Positions 1-10,220 of a stretch of DNA of 64,000 bases are shown here, in pieces (the first letter of the stretch is position 1; each line of letters starts with the position of its first letter). The notes under the pieces are model-generated. The model had not been told where the DNA came from and made no database searches. It worked only from the letters and a program-made list of their open reading frames with translations. Origin of the DNA: Paralithodes platypus (lineage: Eukaryota > Arthropoda > Malacostraca > Decapoda > Lithodidae); assembly GCA_032716605.1 (NCBI GenBank), contig CM064519.1:23327688-23391687 (forward strand). Reading direction: 5' to 3'. The translations under genes and the position numbers were made by a program.

Positions 1-1167
1 TGCCCCACCACGCTACCAATACCATGTCCTCCTGAGACTAAGACTGAGAGGTATAAAAGTAAATTGCCCGCTGTCCCTGAAGAAATAGCTACAGTGACCA
101 GGAAAGCATTACCGGATAGCTCGAGGAGATCCACCAACAGACATCACAAGGAAAAAAAACGTAGAAAGGAATCGTCGGCTTCTGATTCGGATTCATCTAC
201 GGGTGATAGTGGTGCAAGGGAAAAAGAAAAAAAATCATCACAAGGAGAAGACAATAAAGATAAAGAAATTGAAGAACTGTTAACAAAAAAAGAATCACTC
301 ATAAAGCGTGTAAATTTAATGGTGGAACAGAAAAATATGATAGCTGGTCAACGGCATGACATTATCAAAAAGCACAAAGGTAGTAGAGATAACCTTAAAA
401 GTATCCTGGAGGAAAATTCTCTTCTTGTAAAGGAAATAGTAAAACAGATAACCAACGTAAACAGTATAGTTCAAAAGGTTCATGAGGAACTTGACAAAAA
501 AATAGAAAAGAATAATCCAAAAAATATGTTGATTATTAGTGATAAATCTAACAGTCCATTGCAGTCCCGAGAAACACAGCAAAAGAAACAACACTCCCCA
601 GAAAGGGAGAAGTACAAGAAGCCCTCCCATTATATTAAATCTGACATGATTGAGGAAGTCAAGCCGTCCCCAACAAGAGAAGAGCGGCCTAGGTCTCCTA
701 GAAGAAAGGAGTCGCCACCTCGTTTACCTCCACACAGCAAGCAGATTAATCTTCCCGAAAGCCCTAACTCCTCAGAATTATCTAGCAAGCGTTCATGGCC
801 ACCCCAAGAAATCTATGATCAAAAGATATCCAGAAAAAAAAAATTAAGATCCCCCAAACCAACAACTATCAAAGAAAGCCGCCATCGTCCCGGCCCATCT
901 TCAGAGCCCCAGGATGTCACTTCACCCGCCAAGAAATTCCAAGCCCCTGCCAAATCTAAAAAGCGAAACCCACTCCCTGCCAAAGTTTCTGAACAGCGAA
1001 GTACAAAGGGTGATGTGCTGCAGTACGCCCCTAATGAAGCTCAGAGAACCTACATTCGTTATGTGGACCAAGGGATGCACTGGTGTAAGCTCTGTAGCCT
1101 CTTCTTTGAAACTGCAATAGAGTTTATCACACATCTTATGACACAGATACACTTAGACAAAATCAAG
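1..1167 (+). CDS. ZNF318: ZNF318-like zinc finger protein, exon 1 of the visible gene (5' partial)
   Basis: The frame is open from base 1, so this exon or an earlier one starts outside the window; the in-frame TTG at 64 is not a credible start. The 389 visible residues begin with a Ser/Lys/Glu-rich segment, then a predicted coiled coil (about residues 85-170), then a Pro/Ser/Lys-rich linker, and end in a matrin-type C2H2 finger with Cys362, Cys365, His378 and His384 (spacing x2-x12-x5), preceded by GMHWCKLC. Known family: ZNF318 proteins are nuclear, have two such fingers, and act in transcription and mRNA processing. The GMHWCK context is close to vertebrate ZNF318 as I recall it. The donor GTCAGT follows at 1168, phase 0; an in-frame stop comes shortly after, confirming the exon end. 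Role in this animal is inferred only from the family. Confidence 0.85.
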
Positions 1168-1246
1168 GTCAGTTTCCATTAGTGTTCTATTCTTATTTGG
1201 AAATTATTTTATCCTTCATCCGCAATATTATTGATTCATAGTTTTC

Positions 1247-1758
1247 GGGTAGAATGTAGAGTTCGGGCGTACCGCCAGCCTTGTTTACACTACGCGGAGC
1301 GGCGTCGGACGCTTGCCTTCATGTTCCCATCTATTTTGACTGCCTTTGGATACAATAATATGTTCAGGGGGGCTTTGCCCCCTCACCCCCCCCCCCCCAT
1401 GATATATTGTCATCATCATATATATTGCCAGCAGGGGGCAAATAACTGAAAAAAATCGCTGTCAAAATAGACGCGAACTTGACCATGGCGATCGACATGT
1501 GTAAACATGACGGCGGCGGTGGGGTCGGCGTCGGATGCTTGCAATCATGTTCCCGTCTATTTTGAATGCCATTGAATACAATTATATGTTGAGGGGGGCT
1601 TTGTCCTCCCTCACCCCCCATGACTTATTGTCACCATATATATTGCCAGCAGGGGGTAAATAACCGAAAACATCGCCGTCAAAATAGACGCGAAGTTAAC
1701 CGCGGCGATCGCCCTATGTAAACATGGCTACCGTACGCCCGGAATCTACATCCATCCC
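1247..1758. mobile_element. MITE with 8-bp target duplication (hAT/Merlin-like), copy 1
   Basis: The ends are imperfect inverted repeats: GGGTAGAATGTAGA on the left and a right end that reads inward GGGATGGATGTAGATTCC. They are flanked by the direct repeat TAGTTTTC at 1239-1246 and 1759-1766. Inside, a unit containing GCCAGCAGGGGG and GTCAAAATAGACGCGAA occurs twice, so the element has been internally duplicated. There is no coding capacity. A second copy lies inverted at 6148-6614 with its own 8-bp duplication. An 8-bp duplication fits hAT, Merlin or P superfamilies; I cannot decide which. Confidence 0.85.
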
Positions 1759-1864
1759 TAGTTTTCTCGAAAAGAAAAGCCACAAATTATTCCCTGGAAG
1801 CATGATAAAGTGTTCAATGTCTGAGACTTCCAGGTACACCAAGCTCTGTAGAAGGACAAGGAGA

Positions 1865-1889
1865 TTTTTTTTTTTTTTTTTTTTTTTTT
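1865..1889. repeat. T25 homopolymer
   Basis: An uninterrupted run of about 25 T followed by C6, inside intron 1. It could be the A tail of a reverse-strand retroposed sequence or simple slippage; no LINE or SINE body is recognisable next to it. Confidence 0.7.
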
Positions 1890-2532
1890 CCCCCCTCTCC
1901 AAATCAGTCTTTTGCTTCTTGTTAAGTGCTAATTCCATCTTTAAGTTTTAGGTGTACCATACTCTCATGGTTCCTGGACAAGATTATCCTTTTATGCTAC
2001 CTAAAAATAGCAAAGCAACATTCTTGAGTTACTGGTTGAAGAAATGCAATTCCTCGGCTAAAATAAATCAGTTATGTGAAAGGACCAATTAAACATACTA
2101 ATTTTTTCTAAAGTCATATACTGTACATATTTATTTGCTCTTAATACACAGTATTTTCCATAAAATCACCGAGATATACAATATGACAATAAACAGGAAT
2201 GATTATGGTACCTTACCTTGCACTTGCTGATGGCGCACAGGTTAGCTTAGAAGGTTGAATTTCAGTCTGTCAGGGTCTCTTACGTGATCTTACAGCGAAC
2301 CCCCCAAAAATCCACCTATTACAAGGCAGCAATATTATTTCTTATAGCTAACCTAGAGTACAGTATCTGAAATTAATAATGTCAATATGCATTTTCATAT
2401 ACAGTACAGTATTGGTACTTTAAAAATATAAACTTTAATGCATTAGTTTCAGACCTTTTATGTTTTTTTTATTATTAATGTTATATATTTATTTATTTAT
2501 TGATTCAGTTATTTATTTACTTATTTTTTCAG

Positions 2533-2623
2533 AATGACAGAAAGTTGTGGCTGGCCAAAGCTACGAAGGAAGAGAAAGAACCCCAGCCATTTAATGCTCA
2601 GACCATAACGGTGCCATTGCAGG
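2533..2623 (+). CDS. ZNF318: ZNF318-like protein, exon 2
   Basis: This 91-base exon lies between TTTTTTCAG and GGTAAGT. It encodes the linker between the two zinc fingers, ending in TITVPLQ; vertebrate ZNF318 has a KITVPAKG stretch at this place (recalled from the family), which supports orthology. It enters in phase 0 and leaves one base (G) to complete a Gly codon with exon 3. No tool-independent check of splicing is possible, but the reading frame across all four exons is continuous. Confidence 0.85.
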
Positions 2624-2693
2624 GTAAGTCAGTAGTAATAAATATTTAACCTCTTCTATCAGATTACGTGTTCCCTACTTTATTAATACAGTA

Positions 2694-2835
2694 CTCATCA
2701 TCATCAATCAGACGCCTTGCTTCCAAAGGAAGCACCCCAAAAAGGATGGCCATGGCAGAAACTGCCTCCAGGCTATCAGACATGCCTCCACTGACTGACT
2801 CCACAGTGCCATTTCCACTACGTGAAATAACCTAT
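2694..2835 (-). mobile_element. 3' end fragment of a LINE with (GAT)n tail
   Basis: Starts at TCATCATCATCA followed by the motif GACGCCTTG, then keeps scattered identity with the 3' part of the LINE at 22628-23290 (AAAGGATGGCCATG.CAGAAAC, CCTCCAGGCTA, TTCCACTACGTG). It is a short, 5'-truncated, decayed copy in intron 2. The 150-codon plus-strand frame across it is therefore not a gene. Confidence 0.6.
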
Positions 2836-3235
2836 ATGGCCCATAACACTGAAGGAGCAGACCCAGAGCAGTCCCTCACCCAGATGGCAATTCCACCACT
2901 GTTTTGCTATTTTATTTACCCCAGTGGGGCCTGGCTGGAAGCATACCAAGCACAGGAATTTTCTGAAGATAGGAACCAGTGGTCCACTGCTCCAGCAGCT
3001 GATTGCACCACCAAAGTGGCGGGCGGTGGGGTCGCTGCATCCCTACGCCAGAACTACAGTACTGGCAAATTAATTGACCAAGTTATGATTGAAGTGTATG
3101 AATCATGGGTTAATTATTAACTCCAAAAGTTTTCTCCATGTTGATTAATCCCCCATATTTTAATATAACATTTTAACACTAATTGTAGTTTCTTTTATTC
3201 ATGCAGAGTTTAGTAATATTTGCCAGAAGGCCCGG

Positions 3236-3702
3236 ACTTCCCAAATTGACTAATTCCCTGAACGTGACGATAGTGCGTTGTTATGTGTGCAATTTGTTTG
3301 CTTGGGAACCAGATTAACTTGCTCATGTAGTAATGTACACCCTATGTGGTGGATTGTGTTCTTTCATTTCATAAATTTTATTTTAGTAAGCGTTGTTTCC
3401 ACATAGCGATTTTGATGGTTCCATGTCAGTTGAACCAGTGCCACTTTAACCAGTGCTAACTCAACCATTGGCCACTTCAACCAGTGACCATTTTAACCAG
3501 TAACCTAACCTAACCTAACCTAACCTAACCTAACCTACTGGTTAAAATGGTCACTGGTTGAAGTGGCCACTGGTTGAGTTAGTACTGGTTAAAGTGGCAC
3601 TGGTTCAACTGACCTGTCACCGATTTTGATATGTTGTTTTGACTTTATATTGTCTTTGTCCTAGTTTTGGTTTGACTTTGTTTGCAAGTTTTACATTTTA
3701 AT
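3236..3702. repeat. Dispersed repeat copy A, interrupted by a hairpin insertion
   Basis: Positions 3236-3416 and 3621-3702 match 22282-22534 closely (from CCCAAATTGACTAATTCC through GCAAGTTTTACATTTTAAT). The other copy lacks the 3417-3620 insertion and so gives the empty site. The repeat is non-coding and of unknown class. Confidence 0.8.
3417..3620. mobile_element. Telomere-motif-cored hairpin insertion with 10-bp target duplication
   Basis: Near-perfect inverted repeat: a left arm at 3425-3502 and a right arm at 3536-3613, differing at only two positions, separated by (TAACC)7 at 3501-3535. Each arm is itself about five tandem units of roughly 15-16 bp containing (T/C)(T/C)AACCAGT. CGATTTTGAT occurs on both sides (3407-3416 and 3621-3630) but once in the uninterrupted repeat at 22282-22534, as for a target-site duplication. 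No coding capacity. Class unknown. Confidence 0.8.
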
Positions 3703-4584
3703 GAGATGACATCGTACTCTCACCGTGGAGCCTGGGTGGCTTCATACGTGATACAGCTCTCAATAAAGCTTTAAAACCGCACAAGAAAAAGTTTTGTTGT
3801 CATGACGGGCAGTCCGTGAAACGCACAACAACACATACACAGTCACTTACTCAGCTGACTCATGCTTGATACAAGGACAAAAATAACTGGCCATTGACTT
3901 AAGAGTGGTTACAATGGTAAAATGTATCAATACAGTAATCGATAATCCCTAATCAATAATCATTAGTTGAATTAGAATAAACGAGTTGAAGCCGTCACCA
4001 CCAATATGGCCGTCGTGCAATAGAAGGAAACATGGTCATGGGTGAAAACTCGCACTTATTTTTTACCTCAAACGAAAACCAATTGGTTTATAATGGTCTA
4101 GTCTTCACCCATCACAAGATATCAGAAAGTACTGCCTCTGATATATATATATTTAACCGAGGTTAAGCCATTTCTTTATGGATATATGAGTATCCCAAAA
4201 TTTATGAAACTCGGGAAATTCCTCTGTTTGCCCCACTAAAGGGGGAAAGATACCTTAGTAATTTCACCATCTAAAGTTCTAAACTGAACCACTCAGTATA
4301 GAGAGTTCTAGTTTTCACCATTCGCAAGATAACAGCGAGTGTTGTATTTACATAATTATAAAAGTATACATTTATGTCTAACCTAGGTTAGGCCATTTAA
4401 TTGCGAAGGTATGAATATTCCAAACTTCACGTAATTCCGCCTCGATCTCGTCTCCATTTTGCCTACAAATGTCTCTAGGAGTGTGTTGCACGCAATTAAT
4501 GGTTAGGAGTGTGTTGCACGCAATTAATGGTTATGCCCCCAAAGACCCATTACTGTAGTTTTAATTGTCATACATGAACTACAT
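3703..4584. other. Intronic AT-rich sequence without a recognisable gene
   Basis: Part of intron 2. About 3830-3985 shares scattered identity with about 19655-19860 (dispersed, diverged repeat). A perfect 28-bp tandem duplication lies at 4477-4504 and 4505-4532. I see no other structure. Confidence 0.6.
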
Positions 4585-4726
4585 GATTTGCAACGAGACA
4601 ATCGCACCATCACACTATGATGGGTTCCTGCCCATGTAGGCATCCATGGAAATGAACAAGCCGATTCCCTCGCTAAGCAGGCTAGTCAGGGCACCCCCTC
4701 TCTTACTCTACTGCGGCCGGCGGACA
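4585..4726 (+). pseudogene. LINE RNase H fragment, segment 1 of 3
   Basis: Translates to WVPAHVGIHGNEQADSLAKQ, the C-terminal part of the RNase H domain found in I/Jockey-group non-LTR retrotransposons, with an in-frame stop just before the Trp. The segment ends at a TA where a Tigger-like element was inserted; the same reading frame continues at 5616 when the insertion and one TA are ignored. Confidence 0.85.
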
Positions 4727-4728
4727 TA

Positions 4729-5613
4729 CAGTAGGATCTCGCATAGAACGTGTTCGCATAGAACGATTCTCTTATAGAACGAACGACCTAAAATATTGTT
4801 CCAAAATTTTCGTTAGGAACGAATGTGTTCTGTTGAAGCGATTCCGCTTCTAAAGTAGGGCAAATCCGGGGAGTTCTCTATTAGAGCGCCCTATTATCAT
4901 ACTGACTCATGACATATATTTATATATACATACTTATAAATGCATATAAATACTTGTAAATACATATTATGAGGAGATTACTTACCACACACTTCATTTA
5001 AATTCATTGTCATTATAGCCTAGCCTAACTAGTCGTCCATTTCCGCTGCTTTCGTCCGACAAGGTAGGCAGCTTGACTGGCCAATGTTCTGTTTTCATGG
5101 TCCCAAGCATTCAATTCTTTCATCATTACCACCAGGCCCACCCTCATTAACACTGAATGCGCTAAAGCCCTAATAAATGTGAGAGATACGACATTTGGGC
5201 AGAACAAATCTTGTAAACAGGTGGTTTTTCAACACAATGGAGGTTCGGTCTTCTCTTTCTTGCGCAAGTGAAGTCGGATGCCGGATTCACTTGGATTTCG
5301 TATCCAAGCAACAAACGTGGCAGATTCATGGAGTTCAGTTTACTTGTTTGTTTGTTTGTTTGTTTTTGTATATAATTTTTAGTTTGATATCGAGTCTTTC
5401 ATTATTTTTGCTCTTTTTTTTTTTGGGTTTGACTGGAATATTTTGTTGTGAATATAGAATTAGGGAATGTTTAGGGTAGGCTATGGTACGTACGAAAGGA
5501 TCGATTGACCAATATAGATTTTTTCCCATAGGTTATGTGTTTCACATAGAGCGATTTCACATAGAACGACCTCGTTTATCGACCAATTTCTCGTTCTATG
5601 TGGGACCCTACTG
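4729..5613. mobile_element. Tigger-like non-autonomous TA element 1
   Basis: Termini CAGTAGGATCTCGCATAGAA and, reading inward from the right, CAGTAGGGTCCCACATAGAA, flanked by TA at 4727-4728 and 5614-5615. Subterminal sequence repeats (G/A)CATAGAACG several times at both ends. No transposase frame. CAGT termini with a TA duplication are typical of the pogo/Tigger branch of Tc1/mariner (established knowledge). It splits a LINE RNase H fragment. Confidence 0.85.
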
Positions 5614-5615
5614 TA

Positions 5616-5713
5616 CTACCCGTCCTCCGACTGCACGTACAAGACGCATAGTGCACTGAGTGGAGGGCCCAACCATTAACTGGGCTCCTTCGCTCCATCA
5701 AGGACGACCTATG
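5616..5713 (+). pseudogene. LINE fragment, segment 2 of 3
   Basis: A 98-bp island between two TA elements. It carries on the frame of segment 1 (with a nonsense codon) and ends just before a second TA. Nothing in it alone would identify it; its identity comes from frame continuity with 4585-4726 and 9450-9757. Confidence 0.7.
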
Positions 5714-6147
5714 TACAGTGAACCCTTGAAATTCGCGCTCTTGACATTCGTTGATTTGATAATGTGCGGGTTTTTCCACGCACCTGCCAGTCAATCCGCT
5801 CCCTCCCTTCCCCCTCCTTTTTTTATGGTTCAGTAGACCAGAAAGTAGAGAAGTAGTAATGACCCTTATTGAGAATGCAAACCTATTGAACAAACTTAAA
5901 AGTGTATGTTATTTGGTCTCTATATTATAATCTGTGAATAATTTACAATGTGATGGATTATAAGAAAACACTCTTCCACCAACTCATAATCAGCAAAAAA
6001 ATACACAAATATCAAATGTTAAAATAATTCCCATGTTTAGACACACTTTCAAGGCAAAAATATACCATGAAAAAAAAGGCAAATTCCACGGTCGGATGGT
6101 CACACCAATTAGCTCAGTGTCTATCTGGAGAAGATTGGGGGGAAATC

Positions 6148-6614
6148 AGGATGGATGTAGATTCGGGGCGTACGGTCGTCATGTTTACATAGGGCGATCG
6201 CCGCGGTTAACTTCGCGTCTATTTTGATGGCGATTTATCTGGTTATTTGCCCCCTGCTGGCAATATATAAGATGATGACAATATGTCATGGAGGGGTGAA
6301 CATATTATTGTATCCAATGGCATTCAAAATAGACGGGAATATAATTGCAAGCATCCGCCGCCGCCGCCGCCGTCATGTTTACATTTGTCGATCGCTGTGG
6401 TTAAGTTCGCGTCTATGTTGACGCGATTTTTTTCAGTTATTTGCCCCCTGCTGGCAATATATATGATGATGACAATATGTCATGGGAGGGTGAGGGGGGG
6501 GGCTATTGTATCCAATGGCAGTCAAAATAGACAGGAACATGATGGCAAGCGTCCGACGCCGCTCCGCGTAGTGTAAACAAGGCTCGCGGTACGCCCGAAC
6601 TCTACATTCTACCC
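6148..6614. mobile_element. MITE with 8-bp target duplication, copy 2 (inverted)
   Basis: Reverse-orientation relative of 1247-1758, flanked by GGGAAATC at 6140-6147 and 6615-6622. The same internal unit (TTTGCCCCCTGCTGGCAATATA) is present twice. It contains a CCG-rich run near 6355-6372. No coding capacity. Nested inside TA element 2. Confidence 0.85.
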
Positions 6615-6624
6615 GGGAAATCTT

Positions 6625-6866
6625 TTGTTGACTCTTTATTTTGTTTTATCTATGTGCTGGAAGGATAATTAATTTTTCAATTCCATCACATTAGAAATGA
6701 TTCATAGATTACAAAATGACCAAATAAGAGATAGTTGTGTTAATAAGGGAGATAGATACTGTAGATACATTAGATAGATAGATAAAAAAAAATGTGTTGG
6801 GTCCAAGCGATCGATAAAATAGTTGTGTTAATAAGGGAGATAGATACTGTAGATACATTAGATCTA
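6625..6866. repeat. Minisatellite-like repeat (about 230-bp unit), left part
   Basis: Contains GTGCTGGAAGGATAAT, TTCCATCACATTAGAAATGA, a CCAAATAAGA segment, then GGGAGATAGATACTGTAGAT and GTTGGGTCCAAGCGATCGAT. The same unit recurs at 8745-9250 and, in reverse complement, twice at 34290-34700. The RTE-like LINE separates it from the right part. Confidence 0.75.
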
Positions 6867-8744
6867 TCTATCTATCTATCTATATGCTCAGGCCCAATCC
6901 CCATTTTGGGGGTAGCCGACTCAAGACAGAGCAAGAACAGGGAAAACACAAAAACAACATAAAACAACAAATAAACACAGATAAAAAGCACAAACTCACA
7001 CACATCCAGGTCACCCAGAAGAAGACCCAGAGACCAGGGTCACCAAGGTCGCTCCAGCACTCCCCCGGCCCCCGACCACCCGGAGAGGTTCCGATCTCGG
7101 CAGGCAGACATGCAGCGGAGCCAAAGCCACAAGCCCTCCCACCACACTTCCAGGCGCACCCTTCATATTAATCGTCTCCCCGGGCCAGGCGCCTGATGGA
7201 CTATTATCTAGTCCAACTTGCGCCCGACCCCTTACTCCAAATGACCACGTGTTCACTCAACTATTCACAAGCATTCTCCATTCACTCCTGTCCACCACCA
7301 CTTCCCCTACCTGATCTATAGTCATGCCTCTATCATCCAAAGCCTTTCATACACAGTCTCTCCATCTCAATGGGGGTCTTCCTGCCCTTCTATCTCCCCT
7401 TGTACCTGACTCACATATTCTCTTTGTAAGCCTTTCATCTCCCATTCGTTCAACATGACCATACCAGCTCAGCACCCTTCTGTCCACTCTGGCTGACAAA
7501 TGTTCCTGCTGCCCCACTCTCCTACGTATCTCTTCATTCCTCAATCTGTCTCTACGAGTAACTCCACACATACTCCTCAAGCAGCTCATCTCCATCACAT
7601 CCAGCCCTCTTTTCTCCTTTTTCTTCAGAGCCCATGTCTCAGCCCCATACATCACTGTTGGCACAACAATTCCTTGATACAGTGCACTTTTTACTTTCAC
7701 TCCGAGATTTCTCGTCTTCCACATACTTCCCATTGCTCCGAAAACCTTCCTTCCTTCACACACACTCTGTTTTACCTCCACTCCTGCTTATCGTTCCTCC
7801 TAGATATTTAAAACACTCTACTTGTTCCAATATTTCCCCATCCAGCCTCACATCTAGATTCACCCTATGCTCTCCCCTATTACACACCATTACTTTACTT
7901 TTATTGACGTTCACCTTCAGTTTCCTCCTTCCACAAACCACACCAAACTCTTGGACTACCCGCTGCAGTTTCTCATTAGAATCCGCCACCAATGCTGTGT
8001 CATCAGCGAACAGCAACTGATTCAACTCCCAATCTCTACCATTCTTCCCTACTAAACCCAATCCTCTTCACAAAGTTCTCCTTTTCACCTCCCTCACCAC
8101 ACCATCCATAAACATATTAAACAGCCATGGTGACATTACACAACCCTGTCGCAAACCTACATTTACCTCAAACCATTCACTCAACTCACCATTTCCTACT
8201 CTCACACATGCTCTGCTCCCTTCATAAAAACTCTTAACTGCTTCTAACAAATTTCCTCCTATTTCATAAATCCTTAACACCTTCCACATTGCTTCACGGT
8301 CCACACGATCATACGCTTTTTCCAAGTCCATAAAAGCCCAAAATATCTCCTTATGCTTCTCTAAATACTTCTCGCATAACTGTCTTACTGCAAACATCTG
8401 ATCCACGCACCCTCTTCCCCTCCTAAAACCGCACTGTTCTTCTCCTATTGCAACTTCCGTACACTTTATTATCCTCTCTATCAACACCCTGCCATACAGC
8501 TTTCCAACCACTGACAATAAACTAATACCTCTATAACTTGAACACTCCTGCCGATCTCCCTTCCCCTTGTACAACGGCACAATACATGCACTCTTCCAGT
8601 CTATTGGTACCATTGACACAGCAAAGCACACATTGAAAAGTCTCACCAACCAATCTATTATCACATCTCCACCCTTCTTTATACACTCCACAGCAATACC
8701 ATCCAAGCCTTCTGCTTTTCCCGCTCTCATTTGTTTCACTGCAT
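6864..8744 (-). pseudogene. RTE-like LINE, 5'-truncated copy 1 (reverse transcriptase)
   Basis: Reads leftward. The reverse-transcriptase domain begins in the fingers (KQMRAGKAEGLDGIAVECIK) and includes YRGISLLSVVGK, GFRRGRGCVDQ, FMDLEKAYD, LRQGCVMSPWLFN and the catalytic FADD box at about 7980. A TGA stop interrupts at about 8065 and a frameshift near 7770 separates the C-terminal segment (RVLSWYGHVERM). The 3' end is the (TAGA)n microsatellite at 6864-6886. A more complete copy is at 58297-61205. The copy is dead and inserted inside TA element 2. Confidence 0.85.
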
Positions 8745-9250
8745 TAGATAGATAGATAAAAAAAAAATTGTTGGGTCCAAGTGATCGATAAAATGCGAAC
8801 ATATGAGACAGACTTAAGTTTCTGAAAAGACAGGAGGAATATTTATTGTCTTTTTAATTTTATTATTTATGTGCTGGAAGGATATGATTTGTATTAACTT
8901 CCATCACATTAGAAATGATTCATATATAAAAAGACCAAATAAGACATAGTTATGTTAATGTATAAGGGAGATAGATAGATACTGTAGATAGCTAGACAGA
9001 GTTGTTGGGTCCAAGCGATCGATAAAATGCTGACATATAAGAGACAGATTTAAGTTTCTGAAAAGACCGAAAGGAGGAATTTTTATTGACTCTTTTTCAT
9101 GTTATTATTTGTGTGCTGGAAGGATAGTATTTTTTTCAATTCCATCGCATTAGAAATAATTCATAAATTAAAAAAAGACCAAATAAGACATTGTTATATT
9201 TGACATGATATATATAAGGGAGATAGCTAGATAAAATAAGTACAGTTGAT
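8745..9250. repeat. Minisatellite-like repeat, two right-hand units
   Basis: Two head-to-tail units starting GTTGGGTCCAAG at about 8770 and 9002 (234-bp period), each with GTGCTGGAAGGATA and a (TAGA)n stretch. Homologous to 6625-6866 and 34290-34700. Non-coding. Confidence 0.8.
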
Positions 9251-9449
9251 AGATAGATATTTGTTCATTCTTAATGCTACCCTCAAAGGTATTTGCTTAT
9301 AGTTTTCATAATTTGATGATGCACCTCACACAAATTTCTATATGTTATTGGGGCGGAAGCTCTGGTAATATTCTATAATATTCGCGAAATTTATGAAATC
9401 GTGGGGGTCCGTGCCCTCGAACCCCCGCGAATCTCAAGGGTTTACTGTA

Positions 9450-9902
9450 TCTGACCTTCTTCTATTGATGCTAACCGTGCGGATCAAACCCTTTTAACAC
9501 ATTTACGCATTGGGCACACGCGCCTCACCCACGGTTATTTGATGTCTACTATGTGGGGACAGCCACCAGAGTGCCAAGATTGTCAAACACTTCTTACTGT
9601 CTAACACTTTCTTTGTATCTGCCCCGTGTATGAACCTGAAAGACGGCGATTCCTATGTTGCAACTCCTTACAAGACATCCTTGCTGACTCTGATTCCTTC
9701 AACTTTACTCCTCTTCATCAATGTCTAAAGGCTGTAAATCTGTACAATGACATATGACGTCCTCCGACATAAGCTCCTTTTCATCTATTCTAAATCCATT
9801 GACATTTTATGTATGACTTTAACCCAGCAAGTGCGGCAAGACTTATATAAGGCCTACCGCTGCGCTGCGGGAAGCCTTATATAATCCAAGGCCTAAAAAA
9901 AA
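9450..9902 (+). pseudogene. LINE C-terminus and 3' UTR, segment 3 of 3
   Basis: Continues the RNase H-containing LINE: HLRIGHTRLTHGYLMS, then a Cys-rich zinc-knuckle-like region (CQDCQ...CPVYEPERRR), ending at a TGA at 9755-9757; an in-frame TAA lies in the middle. The 3' UTR holds an 11-bp inverted repeat TTATATAAGGC/GCCTTATATAA around 9843-9883, a likely stem-loop, then a short A tract at 9893-9901. With segments 1 and 2 it forms one old 5'-truncated insertion broken by two TA elements. Confidence 0.85.
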
Positions 9903-9948
9903 ACCATTTAAACCAGCCCAGTATCAATTTATATTTAAGACTGCCGTG

Positions 9949-10020
9949 GTGTAATTGATTAAAGCGTCGGCTATCGTCCTGATGGTCGACGGTTCGATCC
10001 CCACTGAGATTAGAAACATT
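9949..10020 (+). mobile_element. tRNA-derived SINE head
   Basis: Has an A-box-like TGGTGTAATTGATTAAAGCG and a B-box GGTTCGATCCC at the spacing expected of a tRNA-type RNA polymerase III promoter, but no convincing cloverleaf closing stem. Followed by a short tail region and then a long TA microsatellite. A decayed SINE is more likely than a tRNA gene. Confidence 0.6.
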
Positions 10021-10053
10021 TAGTGGCTCATGTGTATTTGTGATATATTCTCA

Positions 10054-10055
<2 letters not shown>

Positions 10056-10148
<93 letters not shown>

Positions 10149-10185
10149 TATATACTGTATAATTATATACTGTATATACCCGGTA

Positions 10186-10216
<31 letters not shown>

Positions 10217-10220
10217 TATT
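10056..10220. repeat. (TA)n microsatellite
   Basis: About 85 bp of uninterrupted TA followed by degenerate TA/TACTGTATA, another pure TA stretch and a T9 run. Within intron 2. Confidence 0.95.

Larger units (their letters stand above)
1168..2532 (+). other. Intron 1 of the ZNF318-like gene
   Basis: The intron begins GTCAGT and ends TTTTTTCAG. It contains a MITE with an 8-bp target duplication (1247-1758), a T25 run (1865-1889) and otherwise AT-rich unique-looking sequence from 1890 to 2532 in which I see no gene. Phase 0. Confidence 0.8.
5716..9447. mobile_element. Tigger-like TA element 2, enlarged by nested insertions
   Basis: Left end CAGTGAACCCTTGAAATTCG; right end reads inward CAGTAAACCCTTGAGATTCG; TA at 5714-5715 and 9448-9449. 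The ends closely resemble the known Tigger2 terminus as I recall it. The interior holds a MITE (6148-6614), a roughly 230-bp tandem repeat and an RTE-like LINE (6864-8744), so little of the original element remains. No transposase is present. It interrupts the same LINE fragment as element 1. Confidence 0.85.

Noticed and set aside
2668..3120. 150-codon plus-strand frame as an independent gene
   Set aside because: Its first part is a LINE 3' end on the other strand and no domain is recognisable.
3501..3535. A telomere or chromosome end
   Set aside because: Only seven pentamers, embedded in a hairpin with target duplication and unique sequence on both sides.
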